Positions 56,404 to 64,000 of a DNA stretch of 64,000 nt are shown here, piece after piece. The notes beneath the pieces were generated by a model. That model ran no database searches and was not told where the DNA came from. It saw only the letters and a list, made by a program, of their open reading frames with translations. The translations under genes and the position numbers were made by a program. The stretch lies in NCBI RefSeq assembly GCF_030580955.1, contig NZ_JAUQON010000008.1:124001-188000 (forward strand), written 5' to 3'. This DNA is from Hymenobacter convexus (GTDB taxonomy: Bacteria; Bacteroidota; Bacteroidia; Cytophagales; Hymenobacteraceae). The stretch's first letter is position 1; every line of letters starts with the position of its first letter.

Positions 56404-58128
56404 TTACGCCCCAAAAGCCGCATAGCGCCGCTTGCGGCGCCACGCCCGCACGGCTCCGAACAGCCCCAGCAACGCCAGCGGCGCGCCAAGGTTCAGCAGC
56501 TGCCAGCGGCGGCGCTGCTCGGCCAGCTTCACCTTGTCCAGAGGGCGGAGGGTGATTTGCTTGCCGCGCACAGCGATAAGGCCGGTTTCGTCGAGCAGGT
56601 AGTCGGTGGCATTCAGCACCAGTTCGCGGTTGGCAAATTCGGTGTTGGCGAGGCGGTCGAAGCCCAGGCGGTAGGGGTTTCCGGTTTTGGGGTCGATGTC
56701 GGAGCGAATGAAGTCGCCGTCGGAGATGACCAGGATTTTGCTGGGCTTGGCGTTGGCCGGCTTTTCGGGCTGGAACTGCAGGGTGCCGGGCCGGGCGCGG
56801 TTGGCGAAGAGCGAGGTGAACTGGCCTTCGAGCAAATAGCCCACCGGCTGGAAGCCTTTCTGGTAGAGCTTGGGGTTGGGCTCCAAGCGCGCGTCGTTGA
56901 AGTTGATGGGCACCGGGGCGGGCAGCACGCGGGTGTAACGCGAAGTGCTTAGCAGCGCCGTTTTGCGGATGCCGGTGGCCTTCACCGTGTCGAGGTTGCC
57001 CGTGAACTTGAGGTACACGGCATCGAGGTTGCGGGTGATTGGGTGGGGGCTGAACCGGTTTATGAGCGGGTAGAGCTGCCAGGGCATGGGCTCGATTTTG
57101 GGCTTGTTGCCGTCCATGCCGGTCACGAGCGGAATCTGGCCGCTGTTGAGGTCGAGGAGCAGATTCTGGTTAAGGCGCAAGCCGTATTTGAAGAACAGGT
57201 CGTCGAGGTTGAGGTCGTAGGGCGTCGCCAGGGCCACGCCGTTGCGGCTCACGCTATCCAGGTCCACGCGCAGGGCATCGACGAAAAACAGCGCCCGGCC
57301 GCCCTGGGTGATGAATTGATCGAGTTTGAACTTGTCGTCCTCGGAATAAGGCGTTTTGGGCTGGGCTACCACAATGGCGTCGAGCGCGCTCAGGTCCTTC
57401 ACCTTGCTCAGCGTCACGCGAAACACGTCGTACTGCTGCTGCCAGGTACCGAGGATGTCGCCGGCCTGCACGTTGGTCAGTTCGCCGTGGCCTTCCACCA
57501 CGCCAATGCGCTTGCGCAGCGCCGGCACCAGCGTGCGGATGGTGCTGGCCAACTCGTATTCCAGGCCCTCAATGCTTTGGTTGAGGCGCACGTCGGCCGG
57601 GGCGGCCTGGTTGCCGCGCAGCAGCAGCACGTTTTTATCCTTTCCGCCCACGCTCACCACGGCGTAAGGAAAGATGATTTTCTCCACGCGCTTGCCATTT
57701 TCGGTGGCGCCGAGATTGGTGGGTTTCAGACCTTTTTTGAACAGCGAGGTGTAGAAGGCGTTGCGCGCTGCTTCGGTGCTGCCAGCACTGGGGTCGATGA
57801 AAATGTAGTTCAAATTGGCGCCGCCGTATACCTGGAATTCGGTTAGCGTCTCGCGCACACCTTGCTCTAGCCGTCGGAAGGCGGGCGGGAAGTCGCCGGT
57901 GAGATACACTGTAATGGTGACCGGCTGCTTGAGGTCGCGCAACAGTTTCTTGGTTGCATCCGACATGGTGTAGCGCTTCTCCTCGGTCAAATCGAGCCGG
58001 AAAAAGAAGCGTTGCGCCGTGAAATTGAACAGCAGCAACAAGCCCAGAACGGCCGCGAATTGCAGCAAGTCGCGCTGCTTGCGCGAGGCAGGAATCGGAG
58101 CCGGGGCGGTAGTCAACGTATTTTCCAT
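56404..58128 (-). CDS. gldG: GldG, ABC transporter auxiliary protein for gliding
   Basis: A 574-residue membrane-anchored protein. A helix near the N-terminus (DLLQFAAVLGLLLLFNFTAQRFF) is followed by the GldG/ABC_transp_aux core: LDLTEEKRYTMSDATKKLLRDLKQPVTITVYLTGDFPPAFRRL, IEGLEYELASTIRTL and RKRIGVVEGHGELTNVQ. A C-terminal helix (LLNLGAPLALLGLFGAVRAWRRKRR) ends the protein. Its ATG overlaps the gldF stop as TAATG, so translation is coupled. In Flavobacterium GldA, GldF and GldG are needed for gliding in some strains. Confidence 0.95.
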   Translation of the reverse strand: MENTLTTAPAPIPASRKQRDLLQFAAVLGLLLLFNFTAQRFFFRLDLTEEKRYTMSDATKKLLRDLKQPVTITVYLTGDFPPAFRRLEQGVRETLTEFQVYGGANLNYIFIDPSAGSTEAARNAFYTSLFKKGLKPTNLGATENGKRVEKIIFPYAVVSVGGKDKNVLLLRGNQAAPADVRLNQSIEGLEYELASTIRTLVPALRKRIGVVEGHGELTNVQAGDILGTWQQQYDVFRVTLSKVKDLSALDAIVVAQPKTPYSEDDKFKLDQFITQGGRALFFVDALRVDLDSVSRNGVALATPYDLNLDDLFFKYGLRLNQNLLLDLNSGQIPLVTGMDGNKPKIEPMPWQLYPLINRFSPHPITRNLDAVYLKFTGNLDTVKATGIRKTALLSTSRYTRVLPAPVPINFNDARLEPNPKLYQKGFQPVGYLLEGQFTSLFANRARPGTLQFQPEKPANAKPSKILVISDGDFIRSDIDPKTGNPYRLGFDRLANTEFANRELVLNATDYLLDETGLIAVRGKQITLRPLDKVKLAEQRRRWQLLNLGAPLALLGLFGAVRAWRRKRRYAAFGA

Positions 58129-58853
58129 TACCAGTTCCGGCTGCGAAGAGCGAGGCGGGTGGCCTGCAACGCCACGGCTACCACACTGAAAAAATAAACC
58201 AAATCCCGCGAGTCAATCAGGCCTTTGCTCAGGTCGCGGTAATGCGCCGCAATACCCAGTTGGCTCACGTAATAAGCCGAGCTGCCCTGCAGCACCGAGG
58301 CTAAAGAATCGAACCCCGAATACACCAGAAAACAGCCCACCACCGCCACCAGAAACGCAATAATCTGGTCGCGCGTGAGGGCCGACGCCAGAATGCCAAT
58401 GGCCGCGAACACCGCCGCCAGCAGCGCCAGCCCCAGGTAAGAACCCACCGTGGCGGCCGAGTCGATGTTGCCTTCCGGGCTGCCCAGCTTATACACCGAG
58501 TAATAATAGAGCAGCGTCGGAATCAGTGCCAGTAGCGCCAGCAGGAAACACGCCAGGTATTTGCCGCCAATTATTTGCCCATCCGTGAGCGGGCGCGTCA
58601 GCAGCAGCTCAATGGTGCCGGCCTTCTTCTCCTCCGCAAACGTGCGCATTGTGATGGCCGGAATCAGGAACAGGAATATCCACGGCGCCAGATTGAACAG
58701 CGTCTGCAGGTCGGCGTAGCCGTAGTCGAGCACGCTGCTATCAGGAAAAACCCAGACGAACAGGCCCGTCGCAATCAGGAAAACCCCCAGCACCACGTAG
58801 GCCACGGGGGAGTTCAGAAAAGCGTTGAATTCTTTTTGGAGTATCGTTAGCAT
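58128..58853 (-). CDS. gldF: GldF, ABC transporter permease for gliding
   Basis: A 241-residue permease with six hydrophobic segments. MLTILQKEFNAFLNSPVAYVVLGVFLIATGLFVWVFP, LFNLAPWIFLFLIPAITMRTFAEEKKAGTIELLLTRPLTDGQIIGGKYLA matches GldF and related ABC-2 permeases. It is coupled to gldG and separated from gldA by palindromic element copy 12. Substrate is unknown. Confidence 0.95.
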   Translation of the reverse strand: MLTILQKEFNAFLNSPVAYVVLGVFLIATGLFVWVFPDSSVLDYGYADLQTLFNLAPWIFLFLIPAITMRTFAEEKKAGTIELLLTRPLTDGQIIGGKYLACFLLALLALIPTLLYYYSVYKLGSPEGNIDSAATVGSYLGLALLAAVFAAIGILASALTRDQIIAFLVAVVGCFLVYSGFDSLASVLQGSSAYYVSQLGIAAHYRDLSKGLIDSRDLVYFFSVVAVALQATRLALRSRNW

Positions 58854-58865
58854 TTGTTATCGTTA

Positions 58866-58965
58866 GTCATCCTGAGCGCAGCGAAGGACTTTATCACGTT
58901 AGCCGCAAGATGGCTGCGGCTGGCTGTTCAACTGTCATAAGGTCCTTCGCTATGCTCAGGATGAC
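58866..58965. repeat. Palindromic element copy 12 (class A) inside the gld run
   Basis: 32-nt arms at 58866-58897 and 58934-58965 with four mismatches and a 36-nt loop. The loop has its own small hairpin (AGCCGCA/TGCGGCT). It lies between the gldA stop and the gldF start on the minus strand, the most interesting placement of all copies. Confidence 0.92.
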
Positions 58966-58981
58966 AGTCGATTAAATTGTT

Positions 58982-59890
58982 TTACTTCGTCAATTCCCCA
59001 AACACCTCCTCCAGGCTCTGGTGCTCCTGCCGCAGCCCCAGCAGAATCCAGCCTTCCTGCCCGGCCAGGCGCGACACGGCGGCGCGCACGTCCACGCCCG
59101 GCGCGGCGCGGAGCAGTACTGCCCCATCGGGCGCGGCTTCCACGTGGCGCACGTTCGGGAGCTGGGCCAGCTTGGCCGTGTCCACGGCGCCTTCAAACTC
59201 GGCGCGAACGATGGTTTCGCCGGCGGCGCGGGCGGCCAACTCGGCCACCGGGCTGTCGGCCACCAGCTTGCCGCGGCTGATGATGAGCACGCGGGAGCAC
59301 AGCGCCGTGACCTCGGGCAAAATGTGGGTGCTGAAAATGACGGTTTTATCCTCGCCTACCTCGCGGATGAGCTGGCGGATTTCCAGAATCTGGTTGGGGT
59401 CGAGGCCGGTGGTGGGCTCGTCGAGAATAAGCACGTCCGGGTCGTGAATGAGGGCCTGGGCCAGCCCTACGCGCTGCCGGTAGCCCTTGCTCAGCGCGCC
59501 AATCTGTTTGTTCTGCTCCCGGCTGAGGCCCACACGCCGCACCAGCTCGGCCACGCGGGCGCGCAGGTTTTTACCACTCAGGCCATGCACCGAACCGATG
59601 AATTCGAGGTACTCGTGCACGTACATGTCGAGGTAGAGCGGGTTGTGCTCGGGCAGGTAGCCCACGTGGCGGCGCACGGCCAGGCTGTCGGTGAGCACAT
59701 CGTGGCCGGCCACGCGCACGGTGCCGGCGGTAGGAGGGAGGTAACCGGTGGCAATTTTCATGGTGGTGCTTTTGCCCGCGCCGTTCGGCCCGAGGAAGCC
59801 CACGATTTCGCCCTTGCCCGCCGTGAAGCTGATGTTGTCCACGGCATTTTGGGTGCCGTAGGTTTTGGTCAGGTGCTCAATTTCTACCAT
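58982..59890 (-). CDS. gldA: GldA, ABC transporter ATPase for gliding
   Basis: A 302-residue ABC ATPase. Walker A is GPNGAGKST, signature LSKGYRQRVGLAQAL and Walker B VLILDEPTTGLD, followed by STHILPEVTALC. MVEIEHLTKTYGTQNAVDNISFTAGKGEIVGFL and YLPEHNPLYLDMYVHEYLEFIGSVHGL are typical of GldA. The C-terminal ~80 residues are the usual regulatory domain of this subgroup. It supplies energy to GldF. Upstream, a 53-residue membrane protein gene ends 11 bp before it. Confidence 0.94.
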   Translation of the reverse strand: MVEIEHLTKTYGTQNAVDNISFTAGKGEIVGFLGPNGAGKSTTMKIATGYLPPTAGTVRVAGHDVLTDSLAVRRHVGYLPEHNPLYLDMYVHEYLEFIGSVHGLSGKNLRARVAELVRRVGLSREQNKQIGALSKGYRQRVGLAQALIHDPDVLILDEPTTGLDPNQILEIRQLIREVGEDKTVIFSTHILPEVTALCSRVLIISRGKLVADSPVAELAARAAGETIVRAEFEGAVDTAKLAQLPNVRHVEAAPDGAVLLRAAPGVDVRAAVSRLAGQEGWILLGLRQEHQSLEEVFGELTK

Positions 59891-59901
59891 ATATCAATTC
59901 T

Positions 59902-60063
59902 TTAAACAACTGCCCAGGCTGTAGCCAAAGGTGCCAGTTGGATAATCAGCCAAATAACGGCTATCCACACAAATAAGCCTTTGGTTCGTTTCCAGCGAGG
60001 TTCGGAAGCCCGCCATTGGCGAACGGTATACCACAGTAAAACAAGCCCGGGAATGAAGAACAT
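59902..60063 (-). CDS. Tiny two-helix membrane protein
   Basis: A 53-residue protein: MFFIPGLVLLWYTVRQW and a second helix (GLFVWIAVIWLIIQLAPLATAW) joined by a basic loop (RASEPRWKRTK). The start at 60063 follows the upstream SDR stop by 2 bp. It lies between an SDR gene and gldA on the same strand and may be co-expressed with both. No family is recognised, and its small size limits confidence. Confidence 0.5.
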   Translation of the reverse strand: MFFIPGLVLLWYTVRQWRASEPRWKRTKGLFVWIAVIWLIIQLAPLATAWAVV

Positions 60064-60065
60064 TG

Positions 60066-60758
60066 TTACTTCACCTGCGCCGGCCGCAGCTGGATTTCCG
60101 AAATCATGGCCGTGTCCGGCGCTTCCACGGCGTGCACAATGGCGGCGGCAATATCTTCGGGCTGCATCTTGTGCGGGTCGGGCGTGGCGCCGGGTTCTTT
60201 GCCGTTGAAGTTGGTTTCCACCGAGCCCGGCATGATGCACGTAACACGAATCCCGGCCGGCCGCACTTCCTTAAATAACGCATCCGAAAAGCCGCGCACC
60301 GCAAACTTGGTGGCGCAGTAGCCCGACATGCCGGCCGTACCCGCCGTGCTGGCCAGCGACGCCACATTCACGATGTGGCCTTGCTTCTGCCGCTTCATTT
60401 GGGGCAGCACGGCGCGGGTACACAGGAAGGTGCCCAGCACGTTGGTGTCGAACATCGTTTTCCAGTCCTCGGTTTTGAAGCCGTCCACGTCGCCCATAAT
60501 GCCCAGGCCGGCGTTGTTCACCAGCACATGTATTTCGGGGCCCAGTTCGCGCTGGGTGTTGGTGAATGCTTCGGTGACGGAATGCTCGTCCTGTACGTCG
60601 CAGGCAAAAAACTGGAACCGGTCGTGCACCAAGCCATCCGGGGCCGAGCGGGCCCAGCCGGCCACAGCGGCGCCCCGCGCCAGCAGTGCTTCGACGGTGG
60701 CCCGGCCAATTCCTTTGCTGGCGCCGGTCACGATGGCAACTTTACCGCTGAGGTCCAT
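60066..60758 (-). CDS. Short-chain dehydrogenase/reductase (1)
   Basis: A 230-residue classical SDR. The cofactor motif is VAIVTGASKGIGRATVEALL (TGxxxGIG), NNAG appears in HVLVNNAGLGIMG, and the catalytic Tyr-Lys pair lies in GYCATKFAVRGF. The missing Arg/Asp after strand two leaves NADH versus NADPH undecided. The end MISEIQLRPAQVK matches the YdfG-like group of serine/3-hydroxy-acid dehydrogenases. Its start overlaps the region holding the divergent promoter for the GIN lipoprotein. Confidence 0.92.
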   Translation of the reverse strand: MDLSGKVAIVTGASKGIGRATVEALLARGAAVAGWARSAPDGLVHDRFQFFACDVQDEHSVTEAFTNTQRELGPEIHVLVNNAGLGIMGDVDGFKTEDWKTMFDTNVLGTFLCTRAVLPQMKRQKQGHIVNVASLASTAGTAGMSGYCATKFAVRGFSDALFKEVRPAGIRVTCIMPGSVETNFNGKEPGATPDPHKMQPEDIAAAIVHAVEAPDTAMISEIQLRPAQVK

Positions 60759-60759
60759 T

Positions 60760-60767
60760 TATCTTTG
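60760..60767 (+). promoter_or_regulatory. -7 box (TATCTTTG) for the GIN-domain gene
   Basis: Exact TAnnTTTG match; leader of about 12 nt to the ATG at 60786. It abuts the start codon of the divergent SDR gene, so the two genes may influence each other. Confidence 0.55.
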
Positions 60768-60785
60768 GGAAAAGTAAGGAAGCAA

Positions 60786-61583
60786 ATGCGCAAGATGAGT
60801 TTGCGGCCGCAAGTTAGCGGCCTGAAGGGGTTTGGGGTACTGCGCAGCTTGGCATCATGGGCGCTGGGCCTGACGCTGGCTACCGGATTGACGACCTGCG
60901 GCCCCGGCCACGGCACCGACTGCCTGAAAAGCACCGGCGACATCATCACCGAGCGCCGCGAAGTGGCCGTCGGCCTCACCACCGTCACCGCCTTCGACAA
61001 CGTGGACCTGCGCCTCGTGCAAGACACCCAAACCTACGCCGAAGTGCGCGCCGGCGAAAACCTGATTGGCGACATCGTACTCACCCGCAAAGGCAACAGC
61101 CTCGAAATCGCCAACACCAGCCGCTGCAACTGGGCCCGCAGCTACGACTCGCCCCGCGAAGTCACATTGCACCTGCCGCGCGTCTCCAGTGTGTTTCTGC
61201 GCGGCCAGGGCAACGGCAGCACCGTGGGCGAATTCGCGCAGGATACCATCTTCTTCCACCTCATCGGAGCCGGCGACTACGACCTGACCGTGCGCGCTAA
61301 ACAACTTTTCCTCGACCAGTACGAGCTTGGCGACCTCACCGTGCGCGGCTCTACTACCGAGCTGAACTTCACGCTGGGTGGGTCGGGTCGCCTGTTTGCG
61401 CAGGGCCTGGCCGCCCGCCGCTGCTACTTCAACATGACCCGCGACAGCGACGGCAGCGCCCACGTGCGCGCCACCGATGCCATTGGCGGCACCGTGGCCG
61501 GCAACGGCACGCTCTACTACGGCGGCCCGCCCGCCACCACCGACATTCGGGTCACGGGCAAAGGCGGTAAAAAAGCGGAGTGA
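60786..61583 (+). CDS. GIN-domain (DUF2807) lipoprotein
   Basis: A 265-residue protein. The N-terminus leads through a hydrophobic stretch (LRSLASWALGLTLATGL) to LTTC, a possible lipobox. The body matches the GIN/DUF2807 putative auto-transporter adhesin head: ITERREVAVGLTTVTAFDNVDLRLVQDTQTYAEVRAGENLI and NSLEIANTSRCNWARSYDSPREVTLHLPRVSSVFLRGQGNG, repeated strands of a beta-helix or beta-propeller-like fold. Function is unknown; the name adhesin head is by homology only. ATG 60786 fits the promoter. The next gene starts 15 bp later. Confidence 0.85.
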   Translation: MRKMSLRPQVSGLKGFGVLRSLASWALGLTLATGLTTCGPGHGTDCLKSTGDIITERREVAVGLTTVTAFDNVDLRLVQDTQTYAEVRAGENLIGDIVLTRKGNSLEIANTSRCNWARSYDSPREVTLHLPRVSSVFLRGQGNGSTVGEFAQDTIFFHLIGAGDYDLTVRAKQLFLDQYELGDLTVRGSTTELNFTLGGSGRLFAQGLAARRCYFNMTRDSDGSAHVRATDAIGGTVAGNGTLYYGGPPATTDIRVTGKGGKKAE

Positions 61584-61598
61584 TTTTCACTAAATCCT

Positions 61599-62048
61599 AT
61601 GAATCTACCTGAGTATTCCTCGTTGAATATGGGGTTGGTGTACCAGATAATAAAGTGGACGTTGCTTGTGCTACTGCTTGTCACGAGTGCTTTTTGGCGC
61701 AAAGGTGGTTGGCTGCTGAATGTACTGGTTGTGGCTGGCGCTGCGTTCACCGCCATTGGTGCGCTATTCAAAATTGAGCATTGGGCATTTGCCGATGTGC
61801 TGATGCTATCGGGCGCCGCTCTACTGGCCGGCAGCTACGGTTGGTGGTACCGCGCCAAACTTCAGCGCCGCCTACTCGACCATGTCAAGCTGGCCTGGGT
61901 GTTGGCCACCTGCGCCGTCGTGGTGGCCTTCGTTTTTCATGCCTTTATAAAGCCGGTTGCCGGCCTTGCCGAAGTGCTTTTCTGGACAATGGCCTTGCTG
62001 TATATCTACCAACGGTGGATTCAGCGCCCCAACCAAGTGGCTTCCTAA
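61599..62048 (+). CDS. Four-helix membrane protein with GldL-like motif
   Basis: A 149-residue membrane protein: IIKWTLLVLLLVTSAFW, LNVLVVAGAAFTAIGALFKIEHWAFADVLMLSGAALLAGSYGWW, VLATCAVVVAFVFHAFI and GLAEVLFWTMALLYIYQRW. The segment GALFKIEHW is close to the GALFKI(M/Q)HWPGA motif of GldL in the type IX secretion/gliding motor, but the long cytoplasmic domain of GldL is absent. So it is a GldL-motif membrane protein rather than GldL. It follows the GIN gene by 15 bp and meets the SDR gene head-on with 3 bp between stops. Confidence 0.7.
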   Translation: MNLPEYSSLNMGLVYQIIKWTLLVLLLVTSAFWRKGGWLLNVLVVAGAAFTAIGALFKIEHWAFADVLMLSGAALLAGSYGWWYRAKLQRRLLDHVKLAWVLATCAVVVAFVFHAFIKPVAGLAEVLFWTMALLYIYQRWIQRPNQVAS

Positions 62049-62051
62049 CGC

Positions 62052-62774
62052 CTACAAATCCCCCAGTTGCGGCCGAATCAGCAGCTCCTCCACCACGGCG
62101 TGGGGCGAGAGCGAATAGGTGCCAAACACCGCTTCGGCCACGTCTTCGGCCTGCACAAACCGCTCTTTCGGTAGCTCCACACCGGCCCAGCTGGCCGTGA
62201 GGGTGGGGCCGGGCAGCACGGCCGTCACGCGCACGCCTGCCGGCTTCAGCTCTTCGCGCAGGTTTTTGGTGAAGCCCAGCAGGGCGTGTTTGGCAATGCC
62301 GTAGGAGCCGCCGTTGGGGTAGGCCGTAATGCTGGCCGTGGAGCAGATGGTGAAAATATGGCCGCGCCCGCGGGCAATGAAGCCGGGCAGCAGGGGCAGC
62401 GTCACGTCGTAGGCGCTGAGCAGGTTCACGGCCAGCATCTGGCGTAGCTGCGAGCCGTCGGCGGGCTCGTCTTGCAGGCGGCCGGGCACGAAGGCACCCG
62501 CGTTGTTCACCAGTACCTCCACGGGCAGGCCCAGGCTCAGCACGAAGGCGGCAAAGCGGGCGCAATCGGCGGGCTGGCTGAGGTCGGCGGCCTGGGTATG
62601 CAGTAGGGCGCCGGGAACATCGTCTGCCATTTCGGTTGTGAGGGCGGCCAGGTCGGCCGCCGAGCGGGCGCAGGTGGCCACCGGAAACCCCGCCCGCAGA
62701 AAGCGCGACACTACGGCGCGGCCAATACCTTTGCTGCCGCCGGTCACGACAATTAATTTTTCGTTCGTTTGCAC
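62052..62774 (-). CDS. Short-chain dehydrogenase/reductase (2)
   Basis: A 240-residue classical SDR. The cofactor motif is LIVVTGGSKGIGRAVVSRFL, VLVNNAGAF is the NNAG element, and the catalytic Tyr-Lys pair lies in GSYGIAKHALLGFTK. It shares layout with the SDR at 60066 but differs enough to be a separate subfamily. The start is GTG (62774). The substrate is unknown. It is divergent from the MlaE-like permease gene. Confidence 0.9.
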   Translation of the reverse strand: MQTNEKLIVVTGGSKGIGRAVVSRFLRAGFPVATCARSAADLAALTTEMADDVPGALLHTQAADLSQPADCARFAAFVLSLGLPVEVLVNNAGAFVPGRLQDEPADGSQLRQMLAVNLLSAYDVTLPLLPGFIARGRGHIFTICSTASITAYPNGGSYGIAKHALLGFTKNLREELKPAGVRVTAVLPGPTLTASWAGVELPKERFVQAEDVAEAVFGTYSLSPHAVVEELLIRPQLGDL

Positions 62775-62873
62775 TGTTTTCGCTGGTTTTTACGTAAAGT
62801 CCGGGGTTGCCGCAATCGGCCCTCACCGCAACTCCACGGCCCAAACTTCGGTTTTAATTCTCAACCATAATTT

Positions 62874-63605
62874 ATGCTAACAACACTAGGCTCGTTCGTC
62901 CTCTTCCTGCGCGGCATGGTCACGCGCACCGAGCGGTTTCGGGTGCTCTGGAACCGCACCATCGACGAAGCCATCCTCATCGGCGTCGATTCCATCGTCA
63001 TCGTCTCCATCGTGTCGGCCTTCATTGGGGCCGTAACCTGCGTCCAGATTGCCTATAACCTCACCAACCCGCTCATTCCGCAGTCCACCATCGGCTACAT
63101 GGTGCGCGAAATGACCATTCTGGAGCTGGCTCCCACCATCACCAGCATTGTGCTGGCTGGCAAAGTGGGTTCTAGCATCGCCGGCGGCCTGGGCACCATG
63201 CGCATCACCGAGCAGATTTCGGCCCTTGAGGTAATGGGCATCAATTCCACGTCCTACCTCGTGCTGCCGCGCATTCTGGCGGCCCTGCTCATGTTCCCCA
63301 TGCTGGTTATTCTGGCCATGTTGCTGTCCATTCTGGGTGGCTACCTGGCCGGCACCCTCACCGGCGTGATGACGGCCCAGGATTATATCGAAGGCATCCG
63401 CACCGATTTTATTCCTTATAACATCGTTTTCGCCCTCATCAAGGCAGTCGTATTTGCCTTCCTCGTGTCGGGTATCTCCGCCTTCAAAGGCTACTTCACC
63501 ACCGGCGGCGCCCTCGAAGTAGGCGCGGCCAGCACCGGCGCCGTGACCAACTCCATCATCGCCATCCTCATCGCCGACTTCGCCCTCGCCGCGCTGCTGC
63601 TCTGA
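62874..63605 (+). CDS. MlaE-family ABC permease
   Basis: A 243-residue permease of the MlaE/YrbE family, which moves phospholipids between the two membranes with an MlaF-like ATPase and an MCE-domain protein. VMGINSTSYLVLPRILAALLMFPMLVILAMLLSILGGYLAG is the conserved coupling region, preceded by GKVGSSIAGGLGTMRITEQISALE, the family signature. About five hydrophobic segments are seen. The partner ATPase is expected downstream, outside most of this window; the next start at 63946 is not clearly it. Confidence 0.93.
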   Translation: MLTTLGSFVLFLRGMVTRTERFRVLWNRTIDEAILIGVDSIVIVSIVSAFIGAVTCVQIAYNLTNPLIPQSTIGYMVREMTILELAPTITSIVLAGKVGSSIAGGLGTMRITEQISALEVMGINSTSYLVLPRILAALLMFPMLVILAMLLSILGGYLAGTLTGVMTAQDYIEGIRTDFIPYNIVFALIKAVVFAFLVSGISAFKGYFTTGGALEVGAASTGAVTNSIIAILIADFALAALLL

Positions 63606-63945
63606 GTTAAATGGTTGAATGGGCAAATGGCTGTTTGGTTGAATTGATTGGTTGATTTCGTTACGAACCACCAGTTCACTCAGATAGCAATTCAACAATT
63701 CAGCCGTCCACCAATCTCAACAATTCATCAATCAAACCATGATTGAAGTATCTTATCATGGTATGCAAAACACGATGATACTTAATGATACAGAAACCCC
63801 GATTTTGACCGCTTAAAGCCACAATTCGGCCACTGACTGGATACAGCGGATTGTAAAAAAACACACCATATACTGACTGATGGCTGACTGAAAGCAAGTG
63901 TTTTGCGTATAATGGGGTATACACCAACCCCAAACGCCCGCGCTG
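63606..63945. other. 340-bp gap with low-complexity TGGTTGAAT repeats
   Basis: The first ~140 bp (63608-63750) are AT-rich with repeated ATGGTTGAAT, ATTGGTTGA and their complements, forming a loose inverted repeat like that at 35812-35933. The rest is AT-rich with GGGGTATACACC near 63914 and no clear gene. Confidence 0.6.
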
Positions 63946-64000
63946 ATGTCGCTCAAAGTCGTAACCCGAAACCTAGATAGCAAAGGATTTGAAAACGTCT
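63946..64000 (+). CDS. Start of an unidentified gene, cut by the window edge
   Basis: An open frame from ATG 63946 begins MSLKVVTRNLDSKGFENV and runs off the edge. Only 18 residues are visible, too few to identify. An MlaF-like ATPase is expected after an MlaE-like permease, but the visible residues lack its usual start, so I do not name it. Confidence 0.4.
   Translation, partial: MSLKVVTRNLDSKGFENV

Noticed and set aside
63700..63933. 77-codon minus-strand frame at the right end
   Set aside because: It starts in low-complexity repeat DNA and has no known motif or start signal.

Overview
The window looks like a chromosomal segment of a GC-rich Bacteroidota, most likely a Hymenobacter-like member of the Cytophagales. 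This is inferred from gene content, not from a marker gene. The evidence is: gliding genes gldA, gldF, gldG and gldC; Bacteroidota-typical families (DUF2911, DUF3078, GIN-domain adhesin, GEVED adhesin, SPFH/slipin, AddB-like nuclease); -7 promoter boxes of the TAnnTTTG type; and few recognisable Shine-Dalgarno sites. I found no tRNA, rRNA, CRISPR array, transposase or phage gene. One RNA gene, the SRP RNA, is clear at 36671-36760 on the minus strand.

Layout. 1-2608: the N-terminal part of a large secreted GEVED/Ig-like adhesin that runs off the left edge. 2957-11039: topoisomerase III, two related barrel-like proteins (one fused to an Lgt-like membrane domain), an SDR-DUF2867 protein and a DUF2911 protein. 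11162-19403: a long minus-strand block with slipin, an M28 peptidase, SseB, cytochrome c, SCO, a lipoprotein, and a methyltransferase coupled to a diadenylate-cyclase-like protein. 19598-25101: a small membrane protein, a flavoprotein, a cation/proton antiporter, a ClC channel and a TetR regulator. 25102-25683 is a 582-bp non-coding stretch rich in dyads. 25684-31694: cytosine-deaminase-like enzyme, AddB-like nuclease, a BLUF photosensor, DUF3078 and a thioredoxin-like protein. 31730-36571: sugar-nucleotide dehydrogenase, aminotransferase, glycosyltransferase, FtsE and a transaldolase-like aldolase. 36671-43958: SRP RNA, guaA, a second glutamine amidotransferase, a dNTPase and an M1 peptidase. 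44200-53446: small proteins, a periplasmic-binding-like protein, hemL, dcd, gldC and dnaN. 53699-56379: hutG, hutF and a second BLUF protein. 56404-64000: gldG, gldF, gldA, two SDRs, a GIN lipoprotein, an MlaE-like permease and the first codons of one more gene.

The most striking non-coding feature is a family of large, near-perfect inverted repeats between genes: twelve paired copies plus one solo arm. Three arm classes share one core and occur at gene ends in all orientations, including inside the gldA-gldFG run. Substitutions in one arm are usually matched in the other. Further unrelated dyads lie at 25253-25358, 36783-36965, 39371-39435 and 49400-49509. Several genes have a TAnnTTTG box only 4-5 nt before the start codon, which suggests leaderless mRNAs.

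Functional links visible in the window are: HutF plus HutG (last steps of histidine breakdown by the deiminase route); cytochrome c next to a SCO copper chaperone; GldA/F/G as one ABC transporter; and a WbpB/WbpE-like pair for 3-amino sugar synthesis beside a glycosyltransferase. Everything here is read by eye. Family names rest on motif recognition, not database searches.
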